Assembly (NCBI RefSeq): GCF_000711245.1
Contig: NZ_JOMH01000001.1
Location: 62,001 to 126,000 of the forward strand
Direction: 5' to 3'
From: Polycyclovorans algicola TG408
GTDB taxonomy: Bacteria; Pseudomonadota; Gammaproteobacteria; Nevskiales; Nevskiaceae
Length of the DNA: 64,000 nucleotides
Under the pieces are notes generated by a model, which was not told the origin of the DNA, searched no databases, and worked only from the letters and a program-made list of their open reading frames with translations. Both the position numbers and the translations under genes were made by a program. Within the stretch, counting starts at the first letter, position 1. Every line of letters starts with the position of its first letter. This document shows, one piece after another, positions 27,996-39,583 of this stretch.

Positions 27996-29537
27996 TTAGA
28001 TGGATGACTGCTTGGCGTAGGCTTCCATCGCCGCTTTCAAGCCGGCTTCGATCTCGTCGTTCCAGTCGCCCTTGACATTGATCTTGTCGACCAAGGCCTG
28101 ATGGCTGCTGGTGAGAAACTGATGCAGGCCGGCTTCCCAGGGCTGAATCTGTTCGACCGGCACCTTGTCCAGGTACCCTTTTTCCACGGCGTAAAGCGAA
28201 GCACCCATCAGCGCCACAGACAGCGGGGCGTACTGCTTCTGCTTCATCAGCTCGGTGACGCGTTGGCCGCGCTCCAGCTGCTTGCGGGTGGCTTCATCGA
28301 GATCCGAGGCGAACTGGGCGAAGGCCGCAAGTTCACGATACTGCGCCAGCGCCAGACGCACGCCGCCGCCGAGCTTCTTGACGATCTTGGTCTGCGCAGA
28401 ACCACCGACGCGTGACACCGAGATGCCGGCGTTCATGGCGGGGCGAATACCGGCGTTGAACAGGTCGGTCTCAAGGAAAATCTGACCGTCGGTGATCGAG
28501 ATCACGTTGGTCGGCACGAAGGCCGACACGTCACCGGCCTGGGTCTCGATGATGGGCAGCGCGGTCAATGAACCGGTCTTGCCCTTCACCTTGCCGTTGG
28601 TATGCTTCTCGACGTACTCGGCGTTGACGCGCGCGGCGCGTTCCAACAGACGGCTGTGGAGATAGAACACGTCGCCGGGATAGGCTTCGCGGCCCGGCGG
28701 ACGCTTCAGCAGCAACGACACCTGACGGTAGGCCACGGCCTGCTTGGACAGATCGTCATAGATGATCAGTGCGTCTTCGCCGTTGTCACGGAAATATTCG
28801 CCCATCGAACAGCCCGAGTACGGGGCAATGAACTGCAGCGCGGGGGATTCCGAGGCGCTGGCGGCGACCACCGTGGTGTAGGCCATGGCGCCGTTTTCTT
28901 CGAGCTTGCGCACCACGCCGGCAATCGAGCTGTTCTTCTGGCCGATGGCCACGTAGATGCACTTAACGCCCGAGTGCTTCTGGTTGATGATGGTGTCGAT
29001 CGCCATCGCGGTCTTGCCGGTCTGACGGTCACCGATGATCAGCTCACGCTGGCCACGACCGACGGGCACCATGGCGTCAATCGCCTTGTACCCGGTCTGC
29101 ACCGGCTGATCGACTGACTTACGCCAGATCACGCCCGGGGCAACTTTTTCGATGGGGCTCACTTCGGTGGCGTCAATCGCGCCTTTGCCGTCGATGGGCT
29201 GACCCAGTGCATTGACCACGCGGCCGAGCAACTCGGGACCGACCGGCACTTCGAGGATGCGGCCGGTGGTTTTGACCGTGTCGCCTTCCTTCAGGTGCTT
29301 GTAATCACCCAGCACCACTGCGCCGACCGAGTCGCGCTCGAGGTTGAGGGCGAGGCCGAAAGTGTTGCCCGGAAACTCGAGCATTTCACCCTGCAGGGCA
29401 TCTGAGAGACCGTGAATGCGGACGATACCGTCCTGCAAGGACACCACGGTGCCGGTGTTGCGCGCCTCGGAGGCCGATTCAAAATTCTGAATGCGGCTCT
29501 TGATGAGGTCGCTGATTTCTGAAGGATTCAGCTGCAT
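27996..29537 (-). CDS. atpA: F1F0 ATP synthase alpha subunit
   Basis: 513 residues, the regulatory nucleotide-binding F1 subunit. P-loop [18 protein letters not shown], the alpha signature [17 protein letters not shown] with its Arg finger, and conserved start [16 protein letters not shown]. Normal length and position between atpH and atpG; no anomalies. Confidence 0.98.
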   Translation of the reverse strand: MQLNPSEISDLIKSRIQNFESASEARNTGTVVSLQDGIVRIHGLSDALQGEMLEFPGNTFGLALNLERDSVGAVVLGDYKHLKEGDTVKTTGRILEVPVGPELLGRVVNALGQPIDGKGAIDATEVSPIEKVAPGVIWRKSVDQPVQTGYKAIDAMVPVGRGQRELIIGDRQTGKTAMAIDTIINQKHSGVKCIYVAIGQKNSSIAGVVRKLEENGAMAYTTVVAASASESPALQFIAPYSGCSMGEYFRDNGEDALIIYDDLSKQAVAYRQVSLLLKRPPGREAYPGDVFYLHSRLLERAARVNAEYVEKHTNGKVKGKTGSLTALPIIETQAGDVSAFVPTNVISITDGQIFLETDLFNAGIRPAMNAGISVSRVGGSAQTKIVKKLGGGVRLALAQYRELAAFAQFASDLDEATRKQLERGQRVTELMKQKQYAPLSVALMGASLYAVEKGYLDKVPVEQIQPWEAGLHQFLTSSHQALVDKINVKGDWNDEIEAGLKAAMEAYAKQSSI

Positions 29538-29609
29538 GTTCGTCTCTATATCGTTGACGTCGTTGACCGGTCACCAAGACCGACCTGACTTAAAGGCGCG
29601 ATGACCCGC

Positions 29610-30146
29610 TCACTGCCCAATCTGTTTCTGCAACCGCTGAAGCTCGCCGCGAATCGACCCGTCAATCACCAGATCTTCGGCGCGGATGACCGCGCCGCCA
29701 ATCAGGCTCACATCGGTGGCCCAATCAATCTTGACCTCGCGACCGAGCCGCTTGGCAATCACCTCGGCAAACGACCCCTGCCGCTGCGCATCAACCGACT
29801 CTGCCGTGGTGATGCTCACCGACACCGTGCGCTCGGCTTCGGCGCGGAGCGCGTCGAACTGAAGCTTGATGTCGGGCAATGCGGACAGGCGCCCCTGTTC
29901 GGCCAGCACGGCCAAAAAGTTGCGGCCCTGCTCGCCCAGCCCGTCACCGAGTGCCGGCACCAGCGCATCGACCAGGGTTGCCGGCTCGACGCGGGGGTGC
30001 CCCAGTAGCGCGGCAACCGAATCATCGGCAACCACCTCGGCTAGCTGACCGAGGCCATCGGACCAGGCGGGCAACGTCGATTGTTCGCGCGCCAACTGGA
30101 ACACCGCTTTGGCGTAGGGTCGGGCGATTTGACTCAATGAGCTCAT
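29610..30146 (-). CDS. atpH: F1F0 ATP synthase delta subunit (stator)
   Basis: 178 residues. N-terminal helical domain (IARPYAKAVFQLAREQS) binds the top of F1; the C-terminal part (GREVKIDWATDVSLIGGAVIRAEDLVIDGSIRGELQRLQKQI) is the delta/OSCP signature. It links F1 to subunit b. Located between atpF (12 bp) and atpA (72 bp). Confidence 0.96.
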   Translation of the reverse strand: MSSLSQIARPYAKAVFQLAREQSTLPAWSDGLGQLAEVVADDSVAALLGHPRVEPATLVDALVPALGDGLGEQGRNFLAVLAEQGRLSALPDIKLQFDALRAEAERTVSVSITTAESVDAQRQGSFAEVIAKRLGREVKIDWATDVSLIGGAVIRAEDLVIDGSIRGELQRLQKQIGQ

Positions 30147-30158
30147 CAGGGCCGATCC

Positions 30159-30632
30159 TTAAATGCGCGCGGCAAGGCGATCGAGAATCTCGGCATGCGC
30201 CTTGGCATCGACTTCGCGCTTGAGGATCTGCTCGGCACCCGAAACCGCGAGGTCTGCCACCTGCTTACGCAGTGCATCGCGTGCCTGGGCGGCCATCTGC
30301 TCCACCTCGGCGTGACCGCTGGCAATGATCCGCTGCTGCTCGGTGGTCGCATCGCCCTTGGCCTTTTCGACCAGTTGCGTGGCCTGCTTGTTGGCCGCGG
30401 CAATGATTTCCTGGGCCTGGACGCGGGCCGCCTTGAGCTCTTCATCCGACTTCGATGACGCCTCGGCGAGTGCCGCTTTGCCCTTCTCGGCGGCGGCCAG
30501 GCCGTCGCGGATCTTGGCTTCGCGCTCTTCCATCGCCTTCATGATCGGCGGCCAGACGTACTTCATCGTGAACATCACGAACAGTAGGAAGACGATCATT
30601 TGTCCGAGGACGGACGGAATGCTGATACCCAT
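30159..30632 (-). CDS. atpF: F1F0 ATP synthase b subunit
   Basis: 157 residues. One N-terminal membrane helix (IPSVLGQMIVFLLFVMFTMKYVWPPI) and a long charged helical coiled coil (EEREAKIRDGLAAAEKGKAALAEAS onward). A dimer forms the peripheral stalk. Normal gene order after atpE; 53 bp gap. Confidence 0.97.
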   Translation of the reverse strand: MGISIPSVLGQMIVFLLFVMFTMKYVWPPIMKAMEEREAKIRDGLAAAEKGKAALAEASSKSDEELKAARVQAQEIIAAANKQATQLVEKAKGDATTEQQRIIASGHAEVEQMAAQARDALRKQVADLAVSGAEQILKREVDAKAHAEILDRLAARI

Positions 30633-30685
30633 CGAAAACTCCGCTTAAACCAGGAATGCCTTGCGCGACGTGGGGCGAACCCCTC

Positions 30686-30970
<285 letters not shown>

Positions 30971-31013
30971 CTAAAAAGAAGTGAGGGGGTGAAGAAACTG
31001 CGTACTGACTTGC

Positions 31014-32199
<1,186 letters not shown>

Positions 32200-32282
32200 G
32201 GGCTTCTCCGTTTGTGTGCACTGCAGCAAGCGCGGCGAATTGTAGCGGCACGATCACTGATTCGCAACGCTAATTTTCGGTT

Positions 32283-32302
32283 CAGGGGCGCAAAGCCCCC
32301 TG
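32283..32302 (-). terminator. Hairpin after parB, possible terminator
   Basis: CAGGGG-GC and GC-CCCCTG form a strong stem in the 150-bp gap between parB and atpI. The following bases (AACCGAAAATT on the minus strand) lack a proper U run, so termination is uncertain. Confidence 0.4.
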
Positions 32303-32353
32303 TGAGGGGCGTTTCCGCAGGCGCAATTGATGTCGGCCGTGTGAAAGCCCGCC

Positions 32354-33208
32354 TCAACTCTCAAACAGGCCAAGCAGGCGTCGCAACTCGGCTGAATCCT
32401 GATAGCTGATCAGCAATTTGCCCTGCCCTTTCAGGCCGGGCTGAATACGCACCGGCAAGCCAAAGGCACTGCTCAGGCGTTGCTCCAGCTCGGGCTCGGC
32501 ACGCGCCGGCGCGCGCGGCGCGGGCTTGGGCCGCGCCGACTCACGCAACAGCACTTCGGTCTGGCGCACGGTGAGTTCACGGTGGATGGCGTGATGCGCC
32601 AGCTCGGCCTGCCGCTCGGGCGGCGCGCCCAGCAACACCTTGGCGTGACCGAGGCTCAGACGCCCCTCGCGCACGGCGTTCTGCACCACCGGGTCCAGCT
32701 CGGCCAGGCGCAGCAGGTTGCTGACCTGGGTGCGCGAGCGGCCCACCGCCTGCGCGCATTGCTCGTGGGTGAGCCCACATTCGTCGATAAGCTTGCGCAG
32801 CGCGGTCGATTCTTCCAGCGGGTTCAGGTCGGCGCGTTGAATGTTTTCGACCAGCGCAACCGCCATGGCCTCGCGCTCGTCCATCTCGCGGACGATGGCA
32901 GGCACGACCTTGAGGCCGACCAGCTGCGCGGCACGGAAGCGCCGTTCACCGGCCACGATCTCGAAACGGCCGCCGGACACCGGGCGAACAATCAACGGCT
33001 GAACGATACCGCGCGCGCGAATCGAGTCGGCCAGCTCGGCCAGACCCGCCTCATCAAAATGCTTGCGCGGCTGGTGCGCACCCGGCTGCAACTGCGCGAC
33101 CGGCAGGTCGGCCAAGCCGCTATCGCCTTCCGCGGCCACGCCCAGCGCCGAGACGTCGGACAACAATGATCCCAATCCGCGCCCAAGACCGCGCTTTTTC
33201 TGACTCAT
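32354..33208 (-). CDS. parB: Chromosome partitioning protein ParB
   Basis: 284 residues. N-terminal RKKRGLGRGLGSLL-type start (SQKKRGLGRGLGSLL), the ParB/Srx CTPase domain (GIVQPLIVRPVSGGRFEIVAGERRFRAAQLVGL with the GERRxRA box), a helix-turn-helix (THEQCAQAVGRSRTQVSNLLRL) and a C-terminal dimerisation domain. It loads on parS and spreads as a CTP-dependent clamp. Overlaps the end of parA by 4 nt (ATGA). I found no parS in this window. Confidence 0.96.
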   Translation of the reverse strand: MSQKKRGLGRGLGSLLSDVSALGVAAEGDSGLADLPVAQLQPGAHQPRKHFDEAGLAELADSIRARGIVQPLIVRPVSGGRFEIVAGERRFRAAQLVGLKVVPAIVREMDEREAMAVALVENIQRADLNPLEESTALRKLIDECGLTHEQCAQAVGRSRTQVSNLLRLAELDPVVQNAVREGRLSLGHAKVLLGAPPERQAELAHHAIHRELTVRQTEVLLRESARPKPAPRAPARAEPELEQRLSSAFGLPVRIQPGLKGQGKLLISYQDSAELRRLLGLFES

Positions 33209-34002
33209 GCTGCATCCTTCCGATGACGCGCCGCACGGGGATCGTGGCGCCGCAAAACTTCGCCCGCCAGCGCCAGGTAGGCGCGCGCGCCGGTGGACTG
33301 CGCGTCGTACAGCATCACCGGCAAGCCATGACTCGGCGCTTCGGCCAGACGCACGTTGCGCGGCACGATGGTGCGGTAGACCTTGTCGCCGAAGTGGCTT
33401 TCAAGTTGCGCCGAGACGTCGTTCGACAGGTTGTTGCGCGGGTCAAACATGGTGCGCAACAGGCCTTCGATTTCAAGATTGGGATTGATGACGCGCTTGA
33501 TTTTGCCGACCGTGTCCATCAGCGCACTCAACCCTTCCAGCGCGTAATACTCGCACTGCATGGGGATCAGCACGCCATCGGCGGCGACCAGCGCGTTGAC
33601 GGTGAGCTTGGACAGCGCCGGCGGGCAGTCGAGCAGCACGTAGTCGTAGTCGTCGGCCACATCGGCCAGCGCGGACTTGAGTGCGAAGTCGCCGGCCGGT
33701 ACGTCGCGCAGCTTGATCTCCGCCTCGGTCATGTCGGCATTGCCCGGCAGCAGCGACATCAGCGAACGCGGCACCGGCACGATGACGTCGCGAATGTTGG
33801 CGTGCTCCAGCAACACGTCGCGCGCGGTGCGTTCCAGCGCGTTCTTGTCGACGCCGACACCCATGGTGGCGTTGCCCTGCGCGTCCAGGTCGACCAGCAA
33901 CACGCGGCGCTTGGTGGCGGCCAGTGAGGCGGCAAGATTGATTGACGTGGTGGTTTTCCCCACCCCGCCCTTCTGGTTGGCAACCGCGATGACGTAGCTC
34001 AT
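33205..34002 (-). CDS. parA: Chromosome partitioning ATPase ParA (Soj)
   Basis: 265 residues from ATG 34002, whose first residues [24 protein letters not shown] contain the deviant Walker A. Walker B-like VLLDCPPAL and the A' motif VLLVDLDAQGNA are present. It lacks the N-terminal DNA-binding extension of plasmid ParA, as expected for the chromosomal type. ATG overlaps the rsmG stop (ATGA). Confidence 0.96.
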   Translation of the reverse strand: MSYVIAVANQKGGVGKTTTSINLAASLAATKRRVLLVDLDAQGNATMGVGVDKNALERTARDVLLEHANIRDVIVPVPRSLMSLLPGNADMTEAEIKLRDVPAGDFALKSALADVADDYDYVLLDCPPALSKLTVNALVAADGVLIPMQCEYYALEGLSALMDTVGKIKRVINPNLEIEGLLRTMFDPRNNLSNDVSAQLESHFGDKVYRTIVPRNVRLAEAPSHGLPVMLYDAQSTGARAYLALAGEVLRRHDPRAARHRKDAA

Positions 34003-34655
34003 GTTGGGACGGCGAGTATCAGATGACGCGCCTCGTCGAGACCGGGCACCTGCACGCGCATGGACTCCCTGATGTGGATGCTCGCGGGCACGTCGGCCAG
34101 CTCGCGGTCGGCTAGTTTGCCCTTCATCGCCGCCCATTGACCACCAGGGGCCAGCAAGGCTGCGGTGCTGGCGAAGAAATCGGCCAGTGCGGCGAAGGCG
34201 CGGCTGGTGATCAGGGTGTACGGCGCCGATGGCTGCCAGGCATCAACGCGGGCCTCGGCGACGGTCACGTTGCCCAGCTTCAGGGTCCGCACCGCGTGGC
34301 GCAGAAAGCGCGCCTTCTTGCCGTTGCTGTCGAGCACGGTGACGTCCAGCGCCGGATAGAGCACGGCCAGCACCAGACCCGGCAGACCCGCGCCGCTGCC
34401 GACATCCAGCAGCCGGGCGCCGGGCGCCGACAGCGCCGGATGCAGCGGCGGCACGATGGCCAGCGCATCGAGCAGGTGCCGGCTCACCATGCCGTCGCGG
34501 TCGCGCACCGCCGTCAGGTTGTAAGCCGCATTCCACTTTTCCAGCTCGTCGAGATACTGCCGCAGTTGCAGCAGGGCCTCGTCCGGCAAGCCCAGCGACA
34601 GGCGCGCCAGACCGGCGATCATCAACGCATGGCAGCGGTCGCGTTCGCCGCTCAT
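33999..34655 (-). CDS. rsmG: 16S rRNA (guanine527-N7)-methyltransferase
   Basis: 218 residues from ATG 34655, overlapping the stop of the upstream ATPase gene. The Rossmann SAM site is [20 protein letters not shown], with [26 protein letters not shown] before it and [12 protein letters not shown] after. It methylates G527 of 16S rRNA. In relatives mnmG normally precedes it; here a HerA-like ATPase gene does. Confidence 0.95.
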   Translation of the reverse strand: MSGERDRCHALMIAGLARLSLGLPDEALLQLRQYLDELEKWNAAYNLTAVRDRDGMVSRHLLDALAIVPPLHPALSAPGARLLDVGSGAGLPGLVLAVLYPALDVTVLDSNGKKARFLRHAVRTLKLGNVTVAEARVDAWQPSAPYTLITSRAFAALADFFASTAALLAPGGQWAAMKGKLADRELADVPASIHIRESMRVQVPGLDEARHLILAVPT

Positions 34656-36172
34656 CGTTTCAACAACGAGCCGAGCAGGCCGCGCAGCAATTGCCGCCCG
34701 ACCTCGCGGCCCACGGCACTGCCGGCGCTGCGCACCGCCGACTGCATGGCCTTTTCGGTCATCGACTGCGGCGCCGCACGGGTCTGACGTCGGGCGGCCG
34801 GCTTGACCATGCCGCCACCGGCCCCGTCCGGGGTCTGGGCCGACCATGTCTGGGCACGCCCCGCAGCGGCCTCGTCTTCGGCGGCCCTGGCTTCGGCCTC
34901 GGCAGCGCGCCGCGCCAGAATTTCGTAGGCCGACTCGCGATCCACCAGGGCTTCATAGCGACCGGACACCGGGCTGCGCTGGATGACCGCCTGACGCTCT
35001 TCGGCGGTCAGCGGCCCCATGCGGCTGCGCGGCGGCGCCACCATGGTGCGTTCCACCGGGCTGGGAATGCCCTTGTCCTGCAAGGTTGAGACCAGTGCCT
35101 CGCCGACACCCATTTCGGTGATGGCCGCTTCCACGTCCAGGCCCGGGTTTTCGCGGAAGGTCTGGGCGGCCGCGCGGACCGCCTTCTGGTCGCGCGGGGT
35201 GAACGCCCGCAAGCCATGCTGCACGCGATTGCCCAACTGGCCGAGCACGGTTTCGGGCAGGTCCAGCGGGTTCTGAGTGACGAAGTACACGGCCACCCCT
35301 TTGGAGCGAATCAGCCGCACGACCTGTTCGACCTTGTCAACCAAGGCCCTGGGTGCGTCCTTGAACAGCAAGTGCGCTTCATCGAAGAAGAAAACCAGCC
35401 GCGGCTTGTCGAGGTCACCGACTTCCGGCAGGGATTCAAACAGCTCCGAGAGCAGGAACAACAGGAAGGTCGCGTACAGGCGCGGCCGCTGAAACAGCAC
35501 GTCGGCCGCCAGCACGTTGATGATGCCGCGCCCCGAAAGGTCGGTGCGCATCAGGTCGGCCAACTCCAGCGCCGGCTCGCCGAACAGTGCCTCGCCGCCC
35601 TCCTGCGTCAATTGCAGCAGCGCGCGCTGAATGGCCGACACCGAGGCCGTGCTGACCAACCCGTACTGCGCGCCGATGGCTTTGGCGTTCTCGGCCACAT
35701 GGCGGAGCAGCGAGGTCAAATCCTTCATGTCCAGCAGCGCCAGGCCGTTGTCATCGGCAAACTGGAACGCCACTGCCAGCGCACCGGCCTGCGCGTCGCT
35801 CAGCGACAACAGGCGCGCCAGCAACAACGGCCCCATCTCGGACACCGTGGTGCGACTTGGGTGCCCGCTCTTGCCGAAGATGTCCCAAAACACCACCGGT
35901 TGGGCGGCGGGTGCATAACCGGTCACGCCGACCTTGGCAGCGCGCTCGGCGAGCTTTGGATTGTCGGCACCGGCGGCCGCCAGGCCGGACAGATCACCCT
36001 TCACGTCGGCGCAAAACACCGGCACGCCAAGCGCCGAGAACCCTTCAGCGAGCACCTGCAAGGTGACGGTCTTGCCGGTGCCGGTCGCGCCCGCGACCAA
36101 GCCGTGGCGGTTGGCGTAGCGGGCCAGCAGGGTCTGGGCGGTGTCGCCTTTGCCAATCAATAGAGACGTCAT
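34652..36172 (-). CDS. HerA-like / DUF853 (YjgR-type) ATPase
   Basis: 506 residues from ATG 36172. Walker [19 protein letters not shown], Walker [14 protein letters not shown], and the DUF853 pattern [25 protein letters not shown] and [31 protein letters not shown]. The C-terminal part has an Ala/Arg-rich coiled segment ([18 protein letters not shown]) and a short Gly/Leu tail. It is a RecA-fold NTPase related to HerA/FtsK; its cellular role is not established. Overlaps rsmG by 4 nt. Confidence 0.88.
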   Translation of the reverse strand: MTSLLIGKGDTAQTLLARYANRHGLVAGATGTGKTVTLQVLAEGFSALGVPVFCADVKGDLSGLAAAGADNPKLAERAAKVGVTGYAPAAQPVVFWDIFGKSGHPSRTTVSEMGPLLLARLLSLSDAQAGALAVAFQFADDNGLALLDMKDLTSLLRHVAENAKAIGAQYGLVSTASVSAIQRALLQLTQEGGEALFGEPALELADLMRTDLSGRGIINVLAADVLFQRPRLYATFLLFLLSELFESLPEVGDLDKPRLVFFFDEAHLLFKDAPRALVDKVEQVVRLIRSKGVAVYFVTQNPLDLPETVLGQLGNRVQHGLRAFTPRDQKAVRAAAQTFRENPGLDVEAAITEMGVGEALVSTLQDKGIPSPVERTMVAPPRSRMGPLTAEERQAVIQRSPVSGRYEALVDRESAYEILARRAAEAEARAAEDEAAAGRAQTWSAQTPDGAGGGMVKPAARRQTRAAPQSMTEKAMQSAVRSAGSAVGREVGRQLLRGLLGSLLKR

Positions 36173-36197
36173 GTGCGGCTCGCAAATAGTTCGGTGC

Positions 36198-36542
36198 TTA
36201 CAGCAGGGACAGGACGGCATCCGGTGGTCGGCCAATTACCGCACGCTTGCCCACCACCAGAATGGGCCGCTCGATCAGCGCAGGGTGGGCGGCCAGCAGC
36301 GCCAGCCATTCGTCACGAGACCGCACATCGTCGGCCGCAAGCCCGAGCTGGCGGGCCGCGTCGTCCTTAAATCGCACCAGTGCCGAAGGCGCCATTTTCA
36401 GGGCCTTGCAGATGTTGTCGAGGGTAGACGCATCGGGCGGCGTCTCAAGGTAACGAATCACTTCGGGGGCCAGGCCGCGTTCTTCCAGCAAGGCCAGCGC
36501 CTGGCGCGACTTCGAGCAACGGGGGTTGTGATAGAGCTTCAT
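36198..36542 (-). CDS. arsC: ArsC-family arsenate reductase (glutaredoxin type)
   Basis: 114 residues. Starts [21 protein letters not shown] with the catalytic Cys 9, and has the Arg residues that bind arsenate ([16 protein letters not shown]). It reduces arsenate to arsenite using glutathione and glutaredoxin. No other ars genes are near, so a wider YfgD/Spx-like role is possible. It lies 25 bp before the HerA-like gene. Confidence 0.85.
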   Translation of the reverse strand: MKLYHNPRCSKSRQALALLEERGLAPEVIRYLETPPDASTLDNICKALKMAPSALVRFKDDAARQLGLAADDVRSRDEWLALLAAHPALIERPILVVGKRAVIGRPPDAVLSLL

Positions 36543-36557
36543 GGCGGCATTCTGGCA

Positions 36558-38291
36558 CTAGGCTCGTGGCAAGGCAGCGTCGTGGGCCGGCATCAGCCCG
36601 ACGGTGGCGATGCGCTGGTCGACCATCTCGCAGACCCGCAGCGCCGTGCCGTGTTGCACCCAGCGGGCGTCAACAGAGACCGCGTCTGCCAAGTGTTGGC
36701 GCAGCAGTTGATCGAGCGTGAGCGTGTCGTCCGCCCCCAGTTCGATGCCATAGCAAACGCGCAAGTCTTCGACCCGCGTGGTGCCTTTGACGCGCAACTC
36801 GGCGGGCGGCAGCCGCATCACCGAGACCTCGTCAGAGGACGACATGAAGACCCGGTCGACCAGCAGGCGCGTCTCGGGTCGCAACACCACGAACAGATGA
36901 TCGCCTGCCTCAAGCGCGGTCGAACCGCGCGGCGGAATGACCCTAGTTTCGCGGGTGATCATCGCCACCACCGCGCCCACCGGCAATGCCATCTGCGACA
37001 ACCGTCGCCCAGCCGCGCGCGAGGTTTCGCCCAGCGTGTACTGCACGATGTCGGCATCGACGTCGCCCAGCGCGGTGATCTCCAGCGTGGCGGGCGGCGT
37101 CAGCGGCGCCGGTTCAGCCAGGCCCAGTTTTCGGGCGACGATGGGCAAGGTCGAACCCTGCACGGTCGCCGAAATCAGCACCACGAAGAACACCACATTG
37201 AAGATCAGCGGCGCGCCGGACATGCCGAAGATCAGCGGAAAGATCGCCAGAATAATCGGCACCGAGCCGCGCAGACCCACCCACGACACCAGGGTGATCT
37301 CGCGGGCATTGAAGCCGAACGGCAGCAAGGTGGGCACCACCGCCAGCGGACGGGCGATGAAGATCAGCACCGCCGCAATGATCAGCCCTTCAAGCCAGAT
37401 GTCGAGCAGGGCCGGCGGGTGCACCAACAGGCCCAACACCAGAAACATGGTGATCTGCCCCAGCCACGCCAGGCCGTCATGGAACAAAAAGGTGCTGCGC
37501 TGAAAGACGAAACGGCTGTTGCCGACGAAGACACCGGCAATGAAGATCGCCAGAAAGCCGCTGCCGCCGAGATTCGCGGCAATACCAAACGCCAGCAATC
37601 CACAGGCCGCGACCAGCACCGGGTAAAGGCCTGAGGCCACCAGCTGAATGCGGTTGATGAGACGCACCGAAAGCCAACCCACACCCAGACCCACGGCCGC
37701 ACCAACGCCCATCTGCATGACAAAAAGCTGGAGCAGACCGAGACCGAACGGCAGATCGTTCATCAGCACTTCGAGCAGGCCAACGGTCAGGAAAATTGCC
37801 ATCGGGTCGTTCGAAGCGCTCTCGATCTCCAGCGTCGACTTGAGCCGCGGCTGGATGTGAATTCCTGCATTTCGCAGCAGCGAAAACACCGCCGCCGCAT
37901 CGGTGGAGCCGACAATGGCGCCGACCAGCAGACCTTCCAGTGGCGACAGATCGAGGATCCACATCGCCGCCATACCGGCAATCACTGCCGTAACCAGCAC
38001 CCCCCAGGTGGCAAGCACCGCCGCTGGCTTCCAGACCGCCTTGACCGACGTGATCGGCGTCTGCAGGCCGCCGTCGTAAAGAATGATCGCCAGCGCCAAA
38101 GTGCCCAGGGCGTGCGCGGCGTCGGCGTTATTGAAAATGATGCCGCCAATACCGCTGTCACCGGCGAGCATGCCAATGACGAGAAACAGCACCAACACCG
38201 GCAGGCCCATGCGGGCCGACAACTTGCTGGAGATGATCCCAACCAGAATCAGCACGGCCGCGAGCAGAATGATCTTGTCAATCAGAAACAC
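36558..38291 (-). CDS. Potassium/proton antiporter, NhaP2 (CvrA) type
   Basis: 577 residues. About 12 membrane helices of the CPA1 family (LPVLVLFLVIGMLAGDSGIGGI, then GAIVGSTDAAAVFSLLRNAGI and ASNDPMAIFLTVGLLEV with the ion-binding Asp). A C-terminal TrkA-C domain (GAVVAMITRETRVIPPRGSTALEAGDHLFVVLRPE) senses a nucleotide or ions, and a further CorC/HlyC-like tail follows. It exports K+ in exchange for protons and limits cell swelling. 68 bp downstream of the Nramp gene. Confidence 0.9.
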   Translation of the reverse strand: MFLIDKIILLAAVLILVGIISSKLSARMGLPVLVLFLVIGMLAGDSGIGGIIFNNADAAHALGTLALAIILYDGGLQTPITSVKAVWKPAAVLATWGVLVTAVIAGMAAMWILDLSPLEGLLVGAIVGSTDAAAVFSLLRNAGIHIQPRLKSTLEIESASNDPMAIFLTVGLLEVLMNDLPFGLGLLQLFVMQMGVGAAVGLGVGWLSVRLINRIQLVASGLYPVLVAACGLLAFGIAANLGGSGFLAIFIAGVFVGNSRFVFQRSTFLFHDGLAWLGQITMFLVLGLLVHPPALLDIWLEGLIIAAVLIFIARPLAVVPTLLPFGFNAREITLVSWVGLRGSVPIILAIFPLIFGMSGAPLIFNVVFFVVLISATVQGSTLPIVARKLGLAEPAPLTPPATLEITALGDVDADIVQYTLGETSRAAGRRLSQMALPVGAVVAMITRETRVIPPRGSTALEAGDHLFVVLRPETRLLVDRVFMSSSDEVSVMRLPPAELRVKGTTRVEDLRVCYGIELGADDTLTLDQLLRQHLADAVSVDARWVQHGTALRVCEMVDQRIATVGLMPAHDAALPRA

Positions 38292-38359
38292 GGTGCGCCG
38301 CCTTGGGGGTCAGCCGCCAGTGTAGCCAAGGTCTGCGTGGGTCCTGGGTGATGAACCGC

Positions 38360-39583
38360 TCAGCCGGCGGAAATACCCATCAGCATCAGCCCGAGAAAGA
38401 GGACCAGCGTACCGATCAGCAACGTCGTGGTGATCACGCCATTGGCCTGTGCGCCGACCCACGCGCGCCGCGCGTTCATCACCAACAGCGCCAACGCCAA
38501 CACCGGAATGAACAGCGCACCGATCAGCGCGTAGAGCTTTTGCATCTGCTCGAACTGGAATGCCAACCCAAGCATCGGCACCAACCCCAACGCCAGCAGA
38601 TAGCCACGATAGGGTCGGCTGCGTTCCAGGTCGGCTACGGCGACCTCACTCAAGCCCAGCACCCGGCAGACATCGGCAAACAGATACGGCACCGCCTGCC
38701 ACACGCCCAGCAGGCTGGAGAACAGCGCCGCCCAGGCGCCGACCAGAAAAGAGGCCCGCGCACCGGGGCCCAGCGCGTCTTTCAAGGCGTTGCCGAGATC
38801 AACAATCAGCGTTGCGCCGCCGCCACTGACGGGCACGCGGCTGCCAATCACCACCATCGCCATGCCGAACAGCGCCGTCAGGGCATAGGCCACACCCAGA
38901 TCGATGCGCGTGCTGCGCAAGGCTTGCGGCGTCTCGCGTCCGGCAGCGCGCATCCAGTAGCCGTAACACAGCACCGTGAGCGTGCCGCCGACACCGCCCA
39001 TCAGCGCCAGCGTCCAGCCCAATGCCCCGGGCTGATCGGGAATCTGCGGCCACAGGCCAGCCGCGACCTCGGGTGCCCCCGGCCACAACCGCACGGCCGT
39101 CACCAGCACCACCACAAACATCAGCGCGATGCTGACCTGCATCACCGCCTTGAACAGTCGGAAGCCGCCCACCCAAACCAGGCCAATGCCGACCACGGCA
39201 TGGGCGATGCCCCAGATTCGACGGCCCAGCGCATCCGCACCCAGCGGCAGCAGCGCCTGCGCCGCCACCCCGCAGGCGCTGATCAGGGCAGCGCCGACGA
39301 AGTAGCTCCACAGCAGCAGATAGGGCAAAAACAGCCAAAGCCAGCCCTTGCCGAGGCGCGCCGCAACCCCTTCCAGAAAGGTCGTCCCGGTGGCCAGCTG
39401 CCAGCGTGCAAGGCCCTCGTTCAAACCAAACTTGAGCAGCGCGCCCAGCACCACCGCCCACAAAACGGCAGTGCCCAGATGCCCGCCGGCAAACGCCGCC
39501 GTGGCCAGATCGCCCGCGCCCACCCCGGTGGCCGCAAGCAACATGCCGGGGCCGAACAACAGCAGGGCAGATGAGGGCTTCAT
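38360..39583 (-). CDS. Nramp-family divalent metal transporter
   Basis: 407 residues with about 11 membrane helices. The first helix has the Nramp signature GPGMLLAATGVGAGDLATAAFAGGHLG; the metal-binding Asp of the DPGN motif is represented by GAGDLATA, not by canonical DPGN, which makes the substrate (Mn2+, Fe2+ or Mg2+) uncertain. Further marks: helix 6 region TLALMGGVGGTLTVLCYGYWMR. The ATG overlaps the jetD stop (ATGA), so it is translationally coupled to the Wadjet operon. The two usually have no relation; see findings. Confidence 0.8.
   Translation of the reverse strand: MKPSSALLLFGPGMLLAATGVGAGDLATAAFAGGHLGTAVLWAVVLGALLKFGLNEGLARWQLATGTTFLEGVAARLGKGWLWLFLPYLLLWSYFVGAALISACGVAAQALLPLGADALGRRIWGIAHAVVGIGLVWVGGFRLFKAVMQVSIALMFVVVLVTAVRLWPGAPEVAAGLWPQIPDQPGALGWTLALMGGVGGTLTVLCYGYWMRAAGRETPQALRSTRIDLGVAYALTALFGMAMVVIGSRVPVSGGGATLIVDLGNALKDALGPGARASFLVGAWAALFSSLLGVWQAVPYLFADVCRVLGLSEVAVADLERSRPYRGYLLALGLVPMLGLAFQFEQMQKLYALIGALFIPVLALALLVMNARRAWVGAQANGVITTTLLIGTLVLFLGLMLMGISAG

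Noticed and set aside
32230-34010. parS site near parAB
   Set aside because: I searched for TGTTTCACGTGAAACA-like sequence by eye in this region and did not find one; it may lie outside the window.
36141-39574. Long antisense frames opposite arsC, the antiporter and the Nramp gene
   Set aside because: Very Gln/Arg/His-rich sequences without conserved motifs, mirroring real genes.
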